DNA of 64,000 nucleotides, from the NCBI GenBank assembly GCA_018806985.1, contig JADANN010000466.1:1682852-1746851 (forward strand). The letters are read 5' to 3'. Source of the DNA: Angiostrongylus vasorum (taxonomy: Eukaryota > Nematoda > Chromadorea > Rhabditida > Metastrongylidae). This document shows positions 22,401-35,200 of the stretch, one piece after another (positions within the stretch are counted from its first letter, which is position 1; each line of letters starts with the position of its first letter). The notes below the pieces were generated by a model, which searched no databases, was not told the DNA's origin, and was given only the letters and a program-made list of their open reading frames with translations. Both the position numbers and the translations under genes were made by a program.

Positions 22401-23223
22401 ATCAAGCTTCAGTGTCCTTTTGTTTTCGAACAATTTCTTAATAGTGCGGAAGTACGGTACTCAACTATTTCTTCGGGGAACTGAGGCAGAGTTTGGCGCA
22501 AGTATTAAGACCTCCTATAAGCATTGTGTGGCATTCGGTTGGTTCTTCATCTATTTGCCAGTGATTTATTTCAGAAGAGGATTTTATTGCGAATATCCTC
22601 GTCATATACTACTTATTTAATTTTTTTAAGAAAATAACAAGACTTCTTTTTTCATCTTGTGACTGAATCGAATCTTCGTATAGGGAAAGAAGTGATCATC
22701 TTCTTTAGAGACTCCAGTTACCACTGGGGTGTCAAAGAAGCACCATTCTTTCTTCGTGAAAATATGATCGATTCCCCCTCTAGAAGACTCCCAAGCCCAT
22801 CGGCGATTTTCTCTCTTCTTGAAAAATGACTTCTCATGGCGGTTTTTGTTCTCATTTCGTTTTCCTATTCCGAATTTGCCTATCCTGTAATAGAAGCAGA
22901 AAAAATTGCATAAGAAAATAGTCCTCCTGTTTGATATTCTTTCTTTCGGGAGTCTTTCTTTCTGAATATTTACGACAGGTAAGGAATCGTTGATAGAATT
23001 CTATGCAAGTCTTACTTACTTACTTACTTTAATTGGTTCTTATGGTTCTAATAAAGCTGAGGATATAGATGATATAATAATGGAACAATGATATTAATCG
23101 ATGTAATGCACTGTTTCCTTGGTGACCAATTGTAATACGTACAATGTAAGATTCTAATATATTTCACGCAAACAACAAATGAAACAACCAAATCAACAGT
23201 GTGGTTCTTGAATTCACTTGCAG
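22401..23223. other. No gene called; (CTTA)n microsatellite
   Basis: CTTA is repeated at 23011-23029. Such AAGT/CTTA runs often form the tail of nematode RTE elements, so this may be a remnant of a minus-strand RTE tail. No exon is supportable. Confidence 0.4.
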
Positions 23224-23428
23224 TGGATACCAGTGTTGATGTGGTTGATCAGCAGCGGTTTCTCGTTCTTCATACAGCCTTCCGTGCTCTCCTGCGAATT
23301 GCAAGCTCTTCGTGAAAGATCGTCGATTCAACGATGCGTCTGGTATCTGATCGTCGTCTTCTTCAACCTCATCTTCACCGCAATGTTCAGAGGTCTCGCT
23401 ACGGTCCGTGTCAATCGCTCTTCAATAT
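23224..23428 (+). CDS. Putative internal exon of a membrane protein
   Basis: A 205-base block with a good acceptor (AATTCACTTGCAG) and donor (GTATGA). It is more GC-rich and more codon-like than its surroundings. It encodes two likely membrane segments: WIPVLMWLISSGFSFFIQPS, and CVWYLIVVFFNLIFTAMFRG, separated by a charged loop with LQALRERSSIQR. The exon starts in phase 0 and ends with one extra base. Topology suits a multi-pass receptor or transporter but I do not recognise the family. Flanking exons were not found. Confidence 0.5.
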
Positions 23429-24261
23429 GTATGACTTTTTTACGTGGTAAAAAAAAATAGGAACTATATTACGTAAAAGTGCTTAACTAGTGAAAACACT
23501 CAAAGTTTGAGGTCACTTTTTGAAAAAACGTAAAATTGAAACGTTTTAATCAAACAGTAACCAGAAGCTACTCGGAAGTTGAACAAGCTTTTTCTTAGTT
23601 AAAAATTCGTGTCTTCCTAAAAGCAGATGTGGCTCAGTTGGGTTTTTTCAGTGAGACAAGCTTTTAGAGCTTCATTGGTTTCGGTGTGGCTACGTGAAGT
23701 TCCACATAGATGGTGTTATTAGTGTACGAAGATATTTTCTATTCTTACACTTTTTTGAAATTGTCCTAGCAAAGTTTGACGTTGTAGACACAAAGCATAT
23801 TATTTACTTCTTGGCAATTCCTGCGAGATAGTTTTGAAGTTGGTTGGTTCCGTTATGATTCTTAAGAATTCTTCTCATTCAGTACATCAGTTGTTCTTTA
23901 ACTACCTATTATAAATCGCATCGATTTTAATTCAGCATTTTTGCGAATGTTGCTATTAATTTGGTGCGAACTAAGATCTCTATTGCAGAAAAATCAACGT
24001 CACGAAGTTGAGTCGGTTACTAGTGAAAGGAGTCGGTGAGTGAGAGATTCGGTTATCATGACTTGGAAGGAATGGAATTATTAGAAGTTGAAGCTTCTAT
24101 AAATACCTGTCATTTTTTGTTTTTCTTTTATTACCATTCTACTTTCTCGAGCGGATATGTTATCGCCTTAATTCTGTTGGTGAACTGAGCTCGGTATATT
24201 CTTCTACAGAAAAGCAAAGTTGAAATAATCTTTACTTTTTATTTTCTATCTCCTATAATTT
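23429..24261. other. No supportable feature
   Basis: No clear exon or repeat. If the exon at 23224 is real, this would be intron. Confidence 0.35.
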
Positions 24262-24435
24262 TTATGGTAGGGCATTAAGCGAAATATAACCACAATATTG
24301 CTAAGATATTTGCAAAACTCCAGGCCGCAGGTGTCTGCGGTGAGGAACGAACGCGTTATTGTCCTTTCTGGAGAGTAATGTGTTCACCACCACACCATGT
24401 GGGCCCTTCGTTTCGCCTGTCTCTCAGCTAGTTCT
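24262..24435 (-). repeat. SINE family D (D1 type), part of an inverted pair
   Basis: AAATATAACCACAATATTGC, GCAGGTGTCTGCGGTGAGGA, and GTTCACCACCACACCATGTG. It faces a plus-strand partial copy at 24466. Confidence 0.65.
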
Positions 24436-24465
24436 ATCGATCACTGCCATTAGCAGTCCCCCGTC

Positions 24466-24552
24466 AACCCACATGGTGTGGTGGTGAACGCGTTACTCCT
24501 CGGAAAGGACAATAGCACGTCCAGTTACCCACCGCAGACACCTGCGGTCCAA
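24466..24552 (+). repeat. SINE family D (D1 type), partial, inverted partner
   Basis: ACCCACATGGTGTGGTGGTG (A box) through CGCAGACACCTGCGGTCC. It stops there, about 30 bp beyond the minus-strand copy, so the two heads can pair as a hairpin. Confidence 0.6.
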
Positions 24553-26292
24553 AGTTGAAATAATTTGTTCAGGGGTAAAATAGCATGGCAATAGTTCTCT
24601 TTAAAAACATGTATATTTAGGTACACTCTGTCACATCGATTCCAACTACGAGAAAACTCACGGACGTGCTCGTTTTTAGTATCTTTGCACAGTTTGTTCT
24701 GCTTCTCGTTTTTGGCACTGTGTTTGATCGATCTTGCCGTCATAGATCACCTCGCCTCCACGGATGACATATACCTGTTACTCTTTAGACAGGTTCGTTA
24801 AAAAAATATTCACTGGTTTTTATGAACCTTGTACTGATTAGTCCTAAAAGGTCCCACCTGCGGTATCGTGTTTTTTTCGGTTCCCGGGAAGTGTTACTGT
24901 CTCGGAACCATCGTATACGCAGAACACGCGCTAGCGCGATTATCCAGCAATTCGAAGGAAAACTACACTCGATTGGCTGCTGTTCATCTTAATGTTAAAA
25001 AGAAAGCGACAGATCTCAAACAGTAACCGTACTTCAAGCGAACCGAACCACTATTATGGGGGACGTGCTTAAGACAAAGAAATAGAGTAGAGATTCTGGG
25101 ACTCGCATGAGATAGAAAGGACTATGCAAGTACGAGATCAAAAGAAGCATTACGTTTTGACCTACAAACTTCGTGAATGGTTTGGTCGCTAGCTCATATT
25201 CTATTAGCTTAACATTTTGTGGGTTCGATAACATTGTCATTGAAATTCTGAGCTACTTAACCTAAATGTTACAGCTGGCCCCATAGAATTTTGAATGAAG
25301 ACCAAAAACGCAATGGATAATGCTGATGATCTCATGTAATCTAGTCACATATGAGAAATATGAAATCAACCAAACACTAGACATCATTAATTGGAAGCTT
25401 TTCTTTGACAACCTAGTGGCGGCTAATCAAGAGAACAATGTCGATCTGAGTTTGTAGGACGAACTGAAATGTGCCCCATTAGGACTGGATGCTCGAACGA
25501 CCGGAATAATTCTTGACATTTTTGTTGCCGGAAACTACTTAATATGAAATGAGAAAGATGATGGAAATTTTCGGTCGTTCACAATGAAGCGAGTGTTATT
25601 AGTATAAAGACTGAGTTTCTGGAACTGAACTGAATAGATTTGATTAGATGGTTTCAACCTCGATACCGTTAGGGAAGGCCAGTGAATGTATATCTTCAAA
25701 AAAGGAAAGAAAAAGAGCCTTCGACAATCTTCTTCGTGCGATAGGTCTCAGGCGTGGATTTCGAAGACTGAGATCTCCCCAATCTTACGTGAAAAGTAGT
25801 GGCTAGATGGATGCGGTGAATAGAAGGTTAAATGCTAGAAGGGCTTTCTTGTCTTCATGTTCATGTTTTAGCTTATATCATCCGTGAACACATAATTGTG
25901 TTCAAGCTGCTCTGCATGCATGGTGTTTATACTCTACATTTCAATTTCTGCTAAAATTTTTATCCAAGGAGATGTAGAAACGCATTCCAATCCGGAAGTG
26001 GCTAACAACCGATCCGTAGATGCCTGCTCTCCATCTTACAGTAGACTTCGGGCCCGTTACAACCTCCCAACGATAATGCAGACAAAGAGCCTCATGCGAA
26101 TAATGCGCTGCTTTTCGTATCTCTCACCGAGAGCTATAACTGGCGAAGAAATGAAGAATTTACTGATGCCATCTTGGGCCACTCGTTTGAAGAGCCCATC
26201 GATTTATTGACAGATAGACAGAAATCCTTTAGAAGTATGCTGAACAACTCAATTTTTGCACCAGTGTAAATTCTCATGTGCAAAAGCGCAAG
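24553..26292. other. No supportable gene
   Basis: Overlapping frames of about 60-100 codons at 25896-26240 have no diagnostic residues, and two frames are equally open, so I make no call. No known repeat family is evident. Confidence 0.35.
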
Positions 26293-26559
26293 TTATTGTT
26301 GGAAAAAACTGTCCAGTGTTTGTTGTTTAACAGAAAGCATATTGCCAAACAGTGAAAGTATGTTTAGGAGCTTTTGTATAGCATATGTCCTCTGTTCGCG
26401 ATCCTCTACGCATTGAACTTTCTTTGCCGTCTTGAGATCGTCCATGATAAGGCGAAAAAACTTATCCGAGCGTTGTACAGCTACGAAGAAGGTTCGTTTA
26501 TTATCTGTGCTGTCAGGGTTTCTCTGATTTCTTATAAAGTGGAAGAAATCTGGTTTCAT
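26293..26559 (-). pseudogene. Possible C-terminal fragment ending in a PIP-box-like motif
   Basis: An 88-codon minus-strand frame, charged and probably helical, ending in VKQQTLDSFFQQ. The Q-x-x-L-x-x-F-F pattern is that of PCNA-interacting peptides, which occur at the C-terminus of DNA repair proteins and of some pogo/Tigger-type transposases. No other domain is visible and no inverted repeats were found, so identity is uncertain. A chance match is possible. Confidence 0.25.
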
Positions 26560-27177
26560 AGTTTTCTATCCAAAGCTAAAATTCTGTGCTACCTTAGTCA
26601 TCTTGCTACACTTGGTTCCTTTTTCATTTATTTCAAGCGAAGACGTTAAGAACATAGTCTTCGTTGACTGCCTTTTATGTCTCGACGCTTTCTACTTCTA
26701 AACACTAAAATTTGGGAATTTCAGGAAAGAATCTTCTTGCATAATAGCCATAATAGCGGAACTCGTTGAAAATCTCCCGTCTTATCACATCCAAGCAGTG
26801 GTCAATTTAGCATGGGTCCCGAAATGGATGTATACCAAATCGTCGGTGTTCGATCTCCTTTCTATCTCAGCTCAGAATAATAATATAAAGGTGTTCATAT
26901 GAATTGTTTATTTATTATTTCAATTGAGCGTTCATACAGTTACGAATTACATTCCACTGAAACGTGTTTTTCTGGGAAAAAAAGCGAGTTTTTACCAAAG
27001 TGTTTTCTTAACCATGTGCTTGCAAGACTACAAGGATGTCAGTCTGCAGGTGCAGTTTTCTTCCTGCCCACATATCATTAACAGTTTCTGGTGCAGAATT
27101 GAATTAGTACGGTTACTGTTGTTGTTGGTCAAATTTTAAACGTATAAGGATGCGAGTAAAGGTAACGTTAAATAAAA

Positions 27178-27452
27178 AATAAAGGATAAAGCTCGCGGCG
27201 TTGATCAATCAATGAAGGATGCGCCATGCATTCGACTTTACTAAGCATCGTTTGGAGGTGGTTCAATGCATATCTCTCCTTCACAATGACTTGTGGTGGC
27301 CTATCAATGTATCGTACCAGTGCTGCTATTCTCTCAGACAAGTCTAGTACCAATCTGCCGACCGCGGAGGGTTGGAAGGCTTGGTGGGCCATGGACACGA
27401 GGATCGATGTGTGTATTGAACGGCACTTTCGACCATTGCGCACACGCGCCCT
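27178..27452 (-). repeat. SINE family A
   Basis: GGATAAAGCTCGCGGCGTTG at the 3' end, GACAAGTCTAGTACCAATCT in the body, GCGCACACGCGCCC at the head. Imperfect flanking repeats (AAAGGTAACGTTAA and AAAGTAATGTTAA) look like a diverged target-site duplication. Confidence 0.7.
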
Positions 27453-28261
27453 TAAAGTAATGTTAAGCATAAAATAACTACTTGACTTGTACAAAAAAAA
27501 TTTGTCGATGTTGAAGTGACAGCGATCTGGATGGGGAGTGTTCCGTAAATCATTACATAGTCAGAAGGAAGTTTCCGAAGACAAATGAATCCATGGTGGA
27601 ATTTGTAGAGAAGTGGTTTCATTTCAAATATGACAGGAAATGTTAAACGAAAAGCTACGAGGGCAAGAATATAACTTTTTCTTTCTAACTTGGAGAAATA
27701 TGTGTGTTCGAAATTCAAGTACAGACGAAGCCCCACTTTCGTTATAACAGATTGGCGGCCACTTTGAAAATCTGTGTTCATTATTTTTTCACTTGAATTG
27801 TTACATTGCTTCAGCCCCCACGTGAGCTAAGTACCATTGACTGTGTTAATTTCCTATTCCTAAGAAAAGGTCAACTTTTTCCACAAATGGTCGTCACACT
27901 CTAAGAAAGACGGCGGCCTATTTTTTCTCCCTCATATCCGCCTCATCGGTCACTGTTGTCAAAAACAGAAAGAGATCCGCAGTGAGCATCGCCTTTTGCA
28001 GAACGAGGGAAAAATGAAAAACGCGTGAAAAATTAGACGCAGGATTGGCTTAGAATTGATAGGGATAGAAACAACACAACAACTTCGATTGGAAAATTTC
28101 AAGTGACTTGCAGCGAAGAAGTGAATTAGTTGAAGGGTGAGCTTTTTTGACATCTGCAATCTACAATGTACGTGGAGATCAGCAATACCCAGCGATTATG
28201 AGGAAAGCAGAATTTCAGCATGATCATTTTCGTTGACACTAAGAAATTTACGTTTTTTCAC

Positions 28262-28482
28262 CTTGTCCTCATCGCCTCTACCGAATCATTTGCTTTTGCG
28301 TATTGTGTCAGCGAAGCAGTACCATCTCTTGAGTAGTTATCCAGAACGATACGAGCGACCTGTCGATGACTTGCAAGGAACAGGCACACAGACAAATAAA
28401 TGATCGAGTAAAAAGTTTCAAAGCAGGTGCAAAAAATTTTCTGTTTTCCATGATTGTAATGAATGCTGTGTAATGATGTTAA
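28262..28482 (-). CDS. SRE-like chemoreceptor exon
   Basis: A minus-strand exon with acceptor TCAGATTTCAG (next to 28482) and donor GTGAAA (28261), phase 0 in and two bases out. It encodes a membrane segment, CFETFYSIIYLSVCLFLASH, then a cytoplasmic loop ending ASLTQYAKANDSVEAMR. That position and pattern resemble the SRE-family motif usually close to LSxRFQxxEN. The neighbouring exons could not be placed with confidence; minus-strand frames at 27452-27781 and 27959-28159 carry hydrophobic stretches but do not join in phase. It could belong to a pseudogene. It lies 13 kb from, and on the opposite strand to, the SRE-like gene at 14098. Confidence 0.5.
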
Positions 28483-28639
28483 CTGAAATCTGAGAAAAGG
28501 AAAAATCATAGAGAATTTACGAGAGCATCTCAGCTTTGTTTTTCAGTGTTGAGCATCTACAAAAATTCAGTGGCTTTATGGCCTACATGGAAACACCAGA
28601 AAGCACAACTTTTATCTACTGCCCATTATTTTTTGTGGA

Positions 28640-28790
28640 AGACTGTTTATGTGAAATATAACCACAATGATGCTGAGATATTTGCAAAACTTGAACTCCA
28701 TTCCAGATCGAACCATTTATTACCATTCTCGGGAGTCCATTGCACCATTTAGGGACATTGTTTTGCCTTTCCCAGACTAGAAAGGCTTCA
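28640..28790 (-). repeat. SINE family D fragment
   Basis: GTGAAATATAACCACAATGA, GATATTTGCAAAACTTGAAC, and a degraded CCATTGCACCATTTAGGGAC head. Confidence 0.5.
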
Positions 28791-28914
28791 TGAAAATTTT
28801 TAGTTCTACTGCGCCAGGATTCCTTGTTGATACTGTCAACCAGAGGCGTGTATAATTGCAATGGTTAGCATGTTAGCAGTCCTGCAGTAAGTTTTGAATC
28901 ACTGCCTCGTTCCC

Positions 28915-28985
28915 ATTCTCCAGGCTCACCAAGCTTTACATCCCATTCGATAACCTCTAGCAATGCTTGACGAAGTTATATACTT
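28915..28985 (+). repeat. SINE family A 3' fragment
   Basis: CTCACCAAGCTTTACATCCC and CGATAACCTCTAGCAATGCT match the 3' part of family A with a deletion between. Confidence 0.4.
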
Positions 28986-29031
28986 AGTGTTTCTTCACTT
29001 GACTACACAATTCCTGCTATTTCATCCCTAG

Positions 29032-29251
29032 TTGTTCTATGTTTAATATATATGATGATGGATGGCGGTCAGCTAAAATCGGAACCGTTGAAGACTGTCT
29101 GAAGAATGCAATATGTGAACAACATACAATGTACCAAATGGAAGCAAGACGTGGAAATGTCGATGTACTCATTGCTCTCTGTTGCGTAGATACAGAATTG
29201 CAAGGCGTTGTTGGAAATTCTTGTGAGAAATTTTATCCAATTGGACATTAA
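29032..29251 (+). CDS. Putative Cys-rich terminal exon
   Basis: After an acceptor (TTTCATCCCTAG) the frame runs to a TAA at 29249, about 73 codons. It has six cysteines in the order C, C, C, CC, C: GTVEDCLKNAICEQ, VLIALCCVDTEL and GNSCEKFYPIGH. Spacing suits a small disulphide-bonded secreted or ectodomain module. No upstream signal peptide exon was found. Family unknown; a nematode-specific extracellular protein is one possibility. Confidence 0.35.
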
Positions 29252-29647
29252 TGCAGTTCCAGTGGTGATGCTTTAAGTTAATTAAGAAGAAGTAGCTCTC
29301 CATAAAAGGTTAAAACATTTTTTGGAAATGTAGAAGACTCATCGCCACCATCATACGAGATCGAGATGAGAAAGGACGAGAAGGAAAATCACATTAATTA
29401 ATCCTAGAATCAATCAATACCGATAATTTGACGAGAGGTTAGAAATAATGAGATGACTACTATGCCGGAAACATCAGACAATATGTGGCTCATCAATTTA
29501 GCAAAAAAAATTTAGATATTCTCTAAATTTTACTTCAGCACCTTCATAATTCGTTTGGTGTTATGAATTCATAAAACTCCGCAACGGTGTGATTTAAACG
29601 GCGTTATATTCGAAAAGTAGCCTGTTCGTGCCCAACCAAAGGATAAA

Positions 29648-29924
29648 AAAGATAAAGCTCTCGGCGTTATCAGTCCCTTGAGGGATGCGCCATGGATTCG
29701 ACTTCATTAAGCATGGCTTGGAGGTGACTGAATGCATATCTGGCCTTTGCAATGACTCGCCGTGCCCTACCGATATATCGAGCCAGTGCTGCTATCCTCT
29801 AAGATTAGTCTGGTGCCAATTTGCTGACCCTGGAGAGATGGAAAGCTTGGTGGGCCATGAACACAGGATCGATTCACGTGTATGTTGCTGGGCTCCTCCG
29901 AACACTGTGCCACACGTGCCTCCT
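29648..29924 (-). repeat. SINE family A with short target-site duplication
   Basis: GATAAAGCTCTCGGCGTTAT at the 3' end, TAGTCTGGTGCCAATTTGCT in the body, GGCTCCTCCGAACACTGTGC at the head. GTGCCCAA occurs at 29629-29636 and 29925-29932. Confidence 0.7.
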
Positions 29925-29932
29925 GTGCCCAA

Positions 29933-31595
29933 TTAGGTGGCACTTTTTCTTGAAGATTCTAACCACTTCGGCAACTCAGAAGGTTGAGCGGCGAAAATAG
30001 TATGCTGCAGCTCGTAGTAAGTGTGAAAACGGACCACCAATATGTTTGATTGAAGTGTATCTAGATATCTAGAATCTACTTTGCAATACGTCCTCGGTTT
30101 CGTTTTTTCTATAGCACAACTTTGCATCACCTCCAGGTGATTCACTTATTGATGCGGTGCTGTATCGGACGCGACATGTTACAACCCTGTGTAGCTTCAA
30201 TACCGATGTAATCTGTAGAAAATGAGAGATTTTTCAACGACTGCCGATCTAAGGATTGAGAAGAGGAAACGTAAAAAGTACTGTAAAATGCTAATTTAGT
30301 TGGATTATCAGCTCGGGCGATCTTGAGACTTGACCGGGAACCAATGAAGACCGTTATAATATTGTCGAGAAATGGGCTTCTTTGCTTCGCTTTCAAATTG
30401 TTTTTAGAAAAAGACATTAAAACTGAGTAGAAGTATTCGTTATGTTTACAAACAATGTGAAACAGATTTAACGTCTTATTCGAGATGGTTCATATTCTTG
30501 ATTCGATCTTGAGCTCCGTGCAAACGAAGCGTTTCACTTTTTGAGGTCGGCCAATCCGTAGCAGACTTGTCTTGGATAATAGAACCACTGACATGAAACA
30601 TCGCTGTGCACATCCTATTCACATTATAGGCAAGAGTGACATCACAATCACCTCTACTTTCCCTTCGAATTGAGTCTAATGCACGACGCGTTACTCAGCG
30701 ACCGACCAAAAAGAACGTATTGGTCTTTACCCTTTGTTGGAGATGGTGAACACAAAATAACTCAATTTACTCAGTGATGAGTTCCAATGAATACATCAAG
30801 TTGTCAGCTATTACGTACCCGAATATAACAACCTTCCTATGCGTTTCATTTAGCATCTTACGCAAGGGAAAAACAACATAATCCTGGCGTATTATAATAG
30901 TGTCTCGTAAACACTAAAAATTGCTGCCGGCTTCGTGAGGCTTGCAGTCGAAGGTAGTATGTCTGGTGGTTCCAATTCATCAAATACTTCCTCGGAACAT
31001 TTTGTGTCTCTTATCTAAACTGATTCTAACAATGTAAGTCAGAAAAAAAGCTTCCTAGTGTTATGCAAAAAATTCAAAAAGAAAAGGATTGGATTATGTG
31101 AGTCTAAGAATATAAGAGAACATTTTGAGTGACTAAATTTCCTGTCACGAAAACGTTTTCGGAACACGTCAAGAAGTTCTTCTCACAGAAAACTTACTTA
31201 CGTTAGTAAGCGAGCCATCTGTATTGTCAGGATTTCACTGGGTCCTAGAGAATTTAGCAAAGAGATTCCACGTATGCAATACATCTTGAAGTATTTCAAA
31301 CGTTTTCAAGGTATTCTTGTAGCAAAAGTGAATAATGCTAAAGAATATGAAGGATTCTTTGAAATTGTAGCTAAAATTCCAAATGGTTTCTTTTCTATTT
31401 GTTCTTTAGAAATTTTCTAGGAAGTAGATTATCTTTCCATACCATTTCCTTGGATGTGGCCGTCGTACCACGAGGTGTTGTAACATTTCTGCAATTTGTA
31501 ACAGCCAAGCAAACTTTCTCGTCATACTGAAAGAAAAAATTTGGTGAAGGAATAAGATGGCCCGTTTGAAATATCTAATAAAGAAATTTGGCTGG
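29933..31595. other. No supportable gene
   Basis: Short frames on the minus strand at 29933-30417 have no motif and no paired splice sites. No known repeat family is visible. Confidence 0.4.
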
Positions 31596-31599
31596 CAAT

Positions 31600-31780
31600 T
31601 GAATTAAGTATAAAACCACGATAATGATAAGATATTTGCAAGAAATTAGGAGTTTAGGTCTGATTCGAAACAGCGACGATACTAATAGGAGACTCATATG
31701 TTAGCCGCTGCACTAGCGAACCTCTTGATTTGCTTTTCTCTCAGCGTTTTTTCTTTCTAGCGGTGCCATAAACGATCACA
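31600..31780 (-). repeat. SINE family D (D2 type), part of inverted pair
   Basis: GTATAAAACCACGATAATGA, GTCTGATTCGAAACAGCGAC (B box complement), then GCCGCTGCACTAGCGAACCT. Diverged. Confidence 0.55.
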
Positions 31781-31794
31781 CGTTACTAGGAATG

Positions 31795-31935
31795 TAGTAG
31801 ACAGCATATGAGCTCCCAGCAAGCGTAACAGCGGATTCGAAGTCCAACTGAGGTTCCGAGTTTTGCTCATATATCAGTATCATTGCCGTTTTATTACATA
31901 TAATGCCTGCCATGAAAAAAATAATAAGCAATATA
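31795..31935 (+). repeat. SINE family D (D2 type), inverted partner
   Basis: GCGGATTCGAAGTCCAAC (B box), GAGTTTTGCTCATATATCAG, ATTACATATAATGCCTGCCA and an A-rich tail. It faces the minus-strand copy directly upstream. Confidence 0.55.
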
Positions 31936-32074
31936 AAAAAAGTCACACATTGAATTGGGTACTCTGTCAGATTACAAGCACAACATTCGAGATAAGTTCT
32001 ACTATGAAAATATTAGTTTTTTCATTATAAATATCTACAAGGTGGTGATTCTTTAAATATTTATAGAGGTTCAA

Positions 32075-32185
32075 TGAGTGCTGAGATATTTGCAAAACTC
32101 GGACCGCAGGTGTTTGCGTTGGGGAACGAACGCCCTATAACCCTTTCCTGGGGGTAACGCGTTCACCACAGCACCAATTATTTAC
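32075..32185 (-). repeat. SINE family D (D1 type) fragment
   Basis: GTGCTGAGATATTTGCAAAA, GCAGGTGTTTGCGTTGGGGA, GCGTTCACCACAGCACCAAT. It lies about 40 bp past the stop codon of the GPCR gene. Confidence 0.6.
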
Positions 32186-32221
32186 AAAGGCTGTCAAACA
32201 TTTTTAAAAAGAACAAATTTC

Positions 32222-35200
32222 TCAGAAATAAACACAGTTGGGTGGGCTTGTTTTCTTCACTCTTTCCCACATAAAATATAACTTCCTAACCTTATGCTTT
32301 AGACAGCGACATGCTGGGTGGAGCACCTCCTTAACCTCTTGCCTGAGTGAAACCTGGCAAACGAGATAGATGGGAAGTCGACAAGCGCAAGAGAGCGTAG
32401 TGAGCAAAGAGACGAGATCGATAGCTATCGCATAGAAACTGAAAAACGTTTAAAGCGGCTATCGCTATCGCTCACTGTTAACTCTTGAATACCAAATTTG
32501 TAAAGGTTTCTCGCACTCTCAGTGTTCTTCGCTTTTTTCCCAGTGGTGAAACCGTGGGTTATCTAATCCATACCACTGAACACTTCGTTAATAACATTCT
32601 TTGTCAAAGTTGAATTTCCTGATGTCGAAAATTAGCCTTAGGCCACACTAATTAAGCACTTCCGAAATAAATTTCACCTGAAGAGTAGTTTTTTTGAGTA
32701 AAGTCTTTTATGAGCCGACTTGCGTTTCTCAACAGTATTCGGTGGCGTAATATCATAAAAATTTAATTTTGGATGACACTCATATGGTCTTGGAAATTTA
32801 TTTCATCTTCGAGACCTAAGAGAACACACATCTATAACGCGACATGGATGAGCCGGTTATATAATGAGAAGAACAGGCGACAGATAGAAGAAAAGAGCTG
32901 CTGAGTGGATTTCAAGAAGTTGCAGGCATCCCTAAGACGACCATCTAAATTTTGGGCGGACGTGTTCGTAACGAAAGTCACTCGCAGCCGTAGCTGCTTT
33001 GCAGATCACAGTATGAGAGTCGCACCCGCCATCATGCTCGAGTCAAATCACCAAGGGCGACAACTGCGAGGCAAAGTAATGAATGGAAACTGTGCTGGGT
33101 TTCGCATGACATACGAGCTGTCAAGTAAGTAAGTAACACTGTTTCAAAAAACATGAAATTGTAGAGGTTCTAAGACGAGTCTTGTTGTTTTTTGAGAAAA
33201 AGGCTTTTTTGTTTCCAGCAGCTGAAAAAAAGCGAGTCACCTCTCGCCCTAGCTATCTTTTTCATCAATTTTTTTTCCTCATGGAGGCAGAGTGCAGCGA
33301 ATCCTTTCGCGTACTGATAATAGATTCCATTTGTCTTCTTTTCCTATCTCAGCCACAACCATTTATATTCATTGCTTCCTGTCCTTAAAATTTTCAACAT
33401 GTTTCTCGAAAAATACAGCATTCATAAACTCTACACATGGCAGTCTTCAATGGTAGTGCATACTATGCTTTTCGTTAAGTAAATGTTTTCGGATTAGTAC
33501 AATTGCTTCGCCAATTTCATTCCGATGCCCGTTTGTCAATCCTTCGTTGCCTCAGGCATATGAATTCTACAGTTCTACACTTGGTACTTCCAAATATATA
33601 GATTAAAATGTGAAAAAATACTGACTTGATATAGTAGGTCATCAAAGCGTCCTTGTCCAGGTATTCCCAGATGACAAGCGCAACACTGATAATGTTGCTA
33701 ACTAAGTAGCAGCACACCAACATCACCAGCGTTCGAGTAGCAGCGCGAGCACTGGCCTTAAAAAACGCCTTCATGTGACTGCACAATTCTTTTCTGGGTG
33801 CTTTTCATCAAGCACATAGAATAACCATGTATTACTGTTTTCCACTCACTAAAACATGCCAGATATTTTTTAATTATTCGAAATTCGCGGATAACAGAGT
33901 GCTACAGAAGTCGTTCAATACACGCGACGTCCTCGTGCGACTCAGCCCTAAGACAACAAAAATGCGGCCTGGTATCACCTAGCTCACTTCAGTCCACAGA
34001 AGCTGATGATTGCATGTGAAAAAAGATGAGGGAACATCCTTGCACGGGTGTCCAATGACTCCAGGATAAAACTCATTTTACCGATAATCCCCAAGTAGTA
34101 GCTGAACCTCACCCGAAACTCGAAGGCCAACATTTTTATAATGTGGCTGCGAGGAAATGAATTGATTGTAGGAATGCCTGGATCGACACAATGTGCGATG
34201 TATGGCAGTGTAAAAAAAGAAAAGCTCGTCCTTCATCATGTACAGCTTGCTAAAGAGATAACACCAATTGAAAACCTCATCATCTGCCCAACAGCTGCCA
34301 AGGATTACATTCCATTAATTGGTCGTCTCCAACTTGTTGAATTTTCATTCGATCAGTTGAACGTGAGCGCAAAAAGTACAAAAGGCAAGTAATGACCATG
34401 AGTTCATGGAAGACACGCTGTGAATAATATGTGTCGGAGTGCATAATAGTAGTCATTTCATCATAGGAAGATCGCAAAGAAATCTGAAATGTTTAAATGG
34501 AGTGGAGTCTAGCACTTTCTTTAGCCTACTCGCTTCTGTGCATTCGTCATCCACGGCGATTGTTGGATTTCACGTGTTGGTTCGCATGACGCTTGAGAAA
34601 TTCGAATCTTTCGAACGCTGTAGGATTCTAATTCATTCGATTCTTCTTAGAATAATTCTTTCTACTTCTGTTTAGCAAACACGAGGTGTTATTTTATTTC
34701 TTTATTTACGTACAAGCTGACGTTCTGGCAGATTTCGCCTTCCTCAGAGCCTGAAAGGTCAAGTTGACTGCAATCTACACGGTCAAACGTCTCCATAACC
34801 AAACAGAGAAAATGTTGAACCAAAAATTTCAATCACATTGAACACGGAGTCTTTGCACACTCACTGCTTTCTAGGAGTCTTCCACTAAATATTTCACGTG
34901 GGGACCAACCGCACAGAGTTCATTTGGAATCGTAATGTACCCATCTCATCAGAATATCAGGCCTATATGCTGCCCAATATCACGCGTGACAATGAGACAT
35001 TCCCCCCCCTGCGGTTCATTTTCGGATTCTTGGAATTGGTGCAGAATGCCTCGAGAATTTTGCGCGCTTGTGTCCTCTTCTTAGAATGTCTTAATGTCCT
35101 CCCTCTTCTTAGAATCTTGGAATAGTCGTCTTCAGACGTTTCAGATTTTTATCGGAGGTACTCGCCAGGTCTTGTTTCTTTTAGGCAGCGTGATACCCCT

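Noticed and set aside
25896..26240. 104-codon frame and an overlapping open frame
   Set aside because: Two frames are equally open, and neither shows a motif or good paired splice sites.
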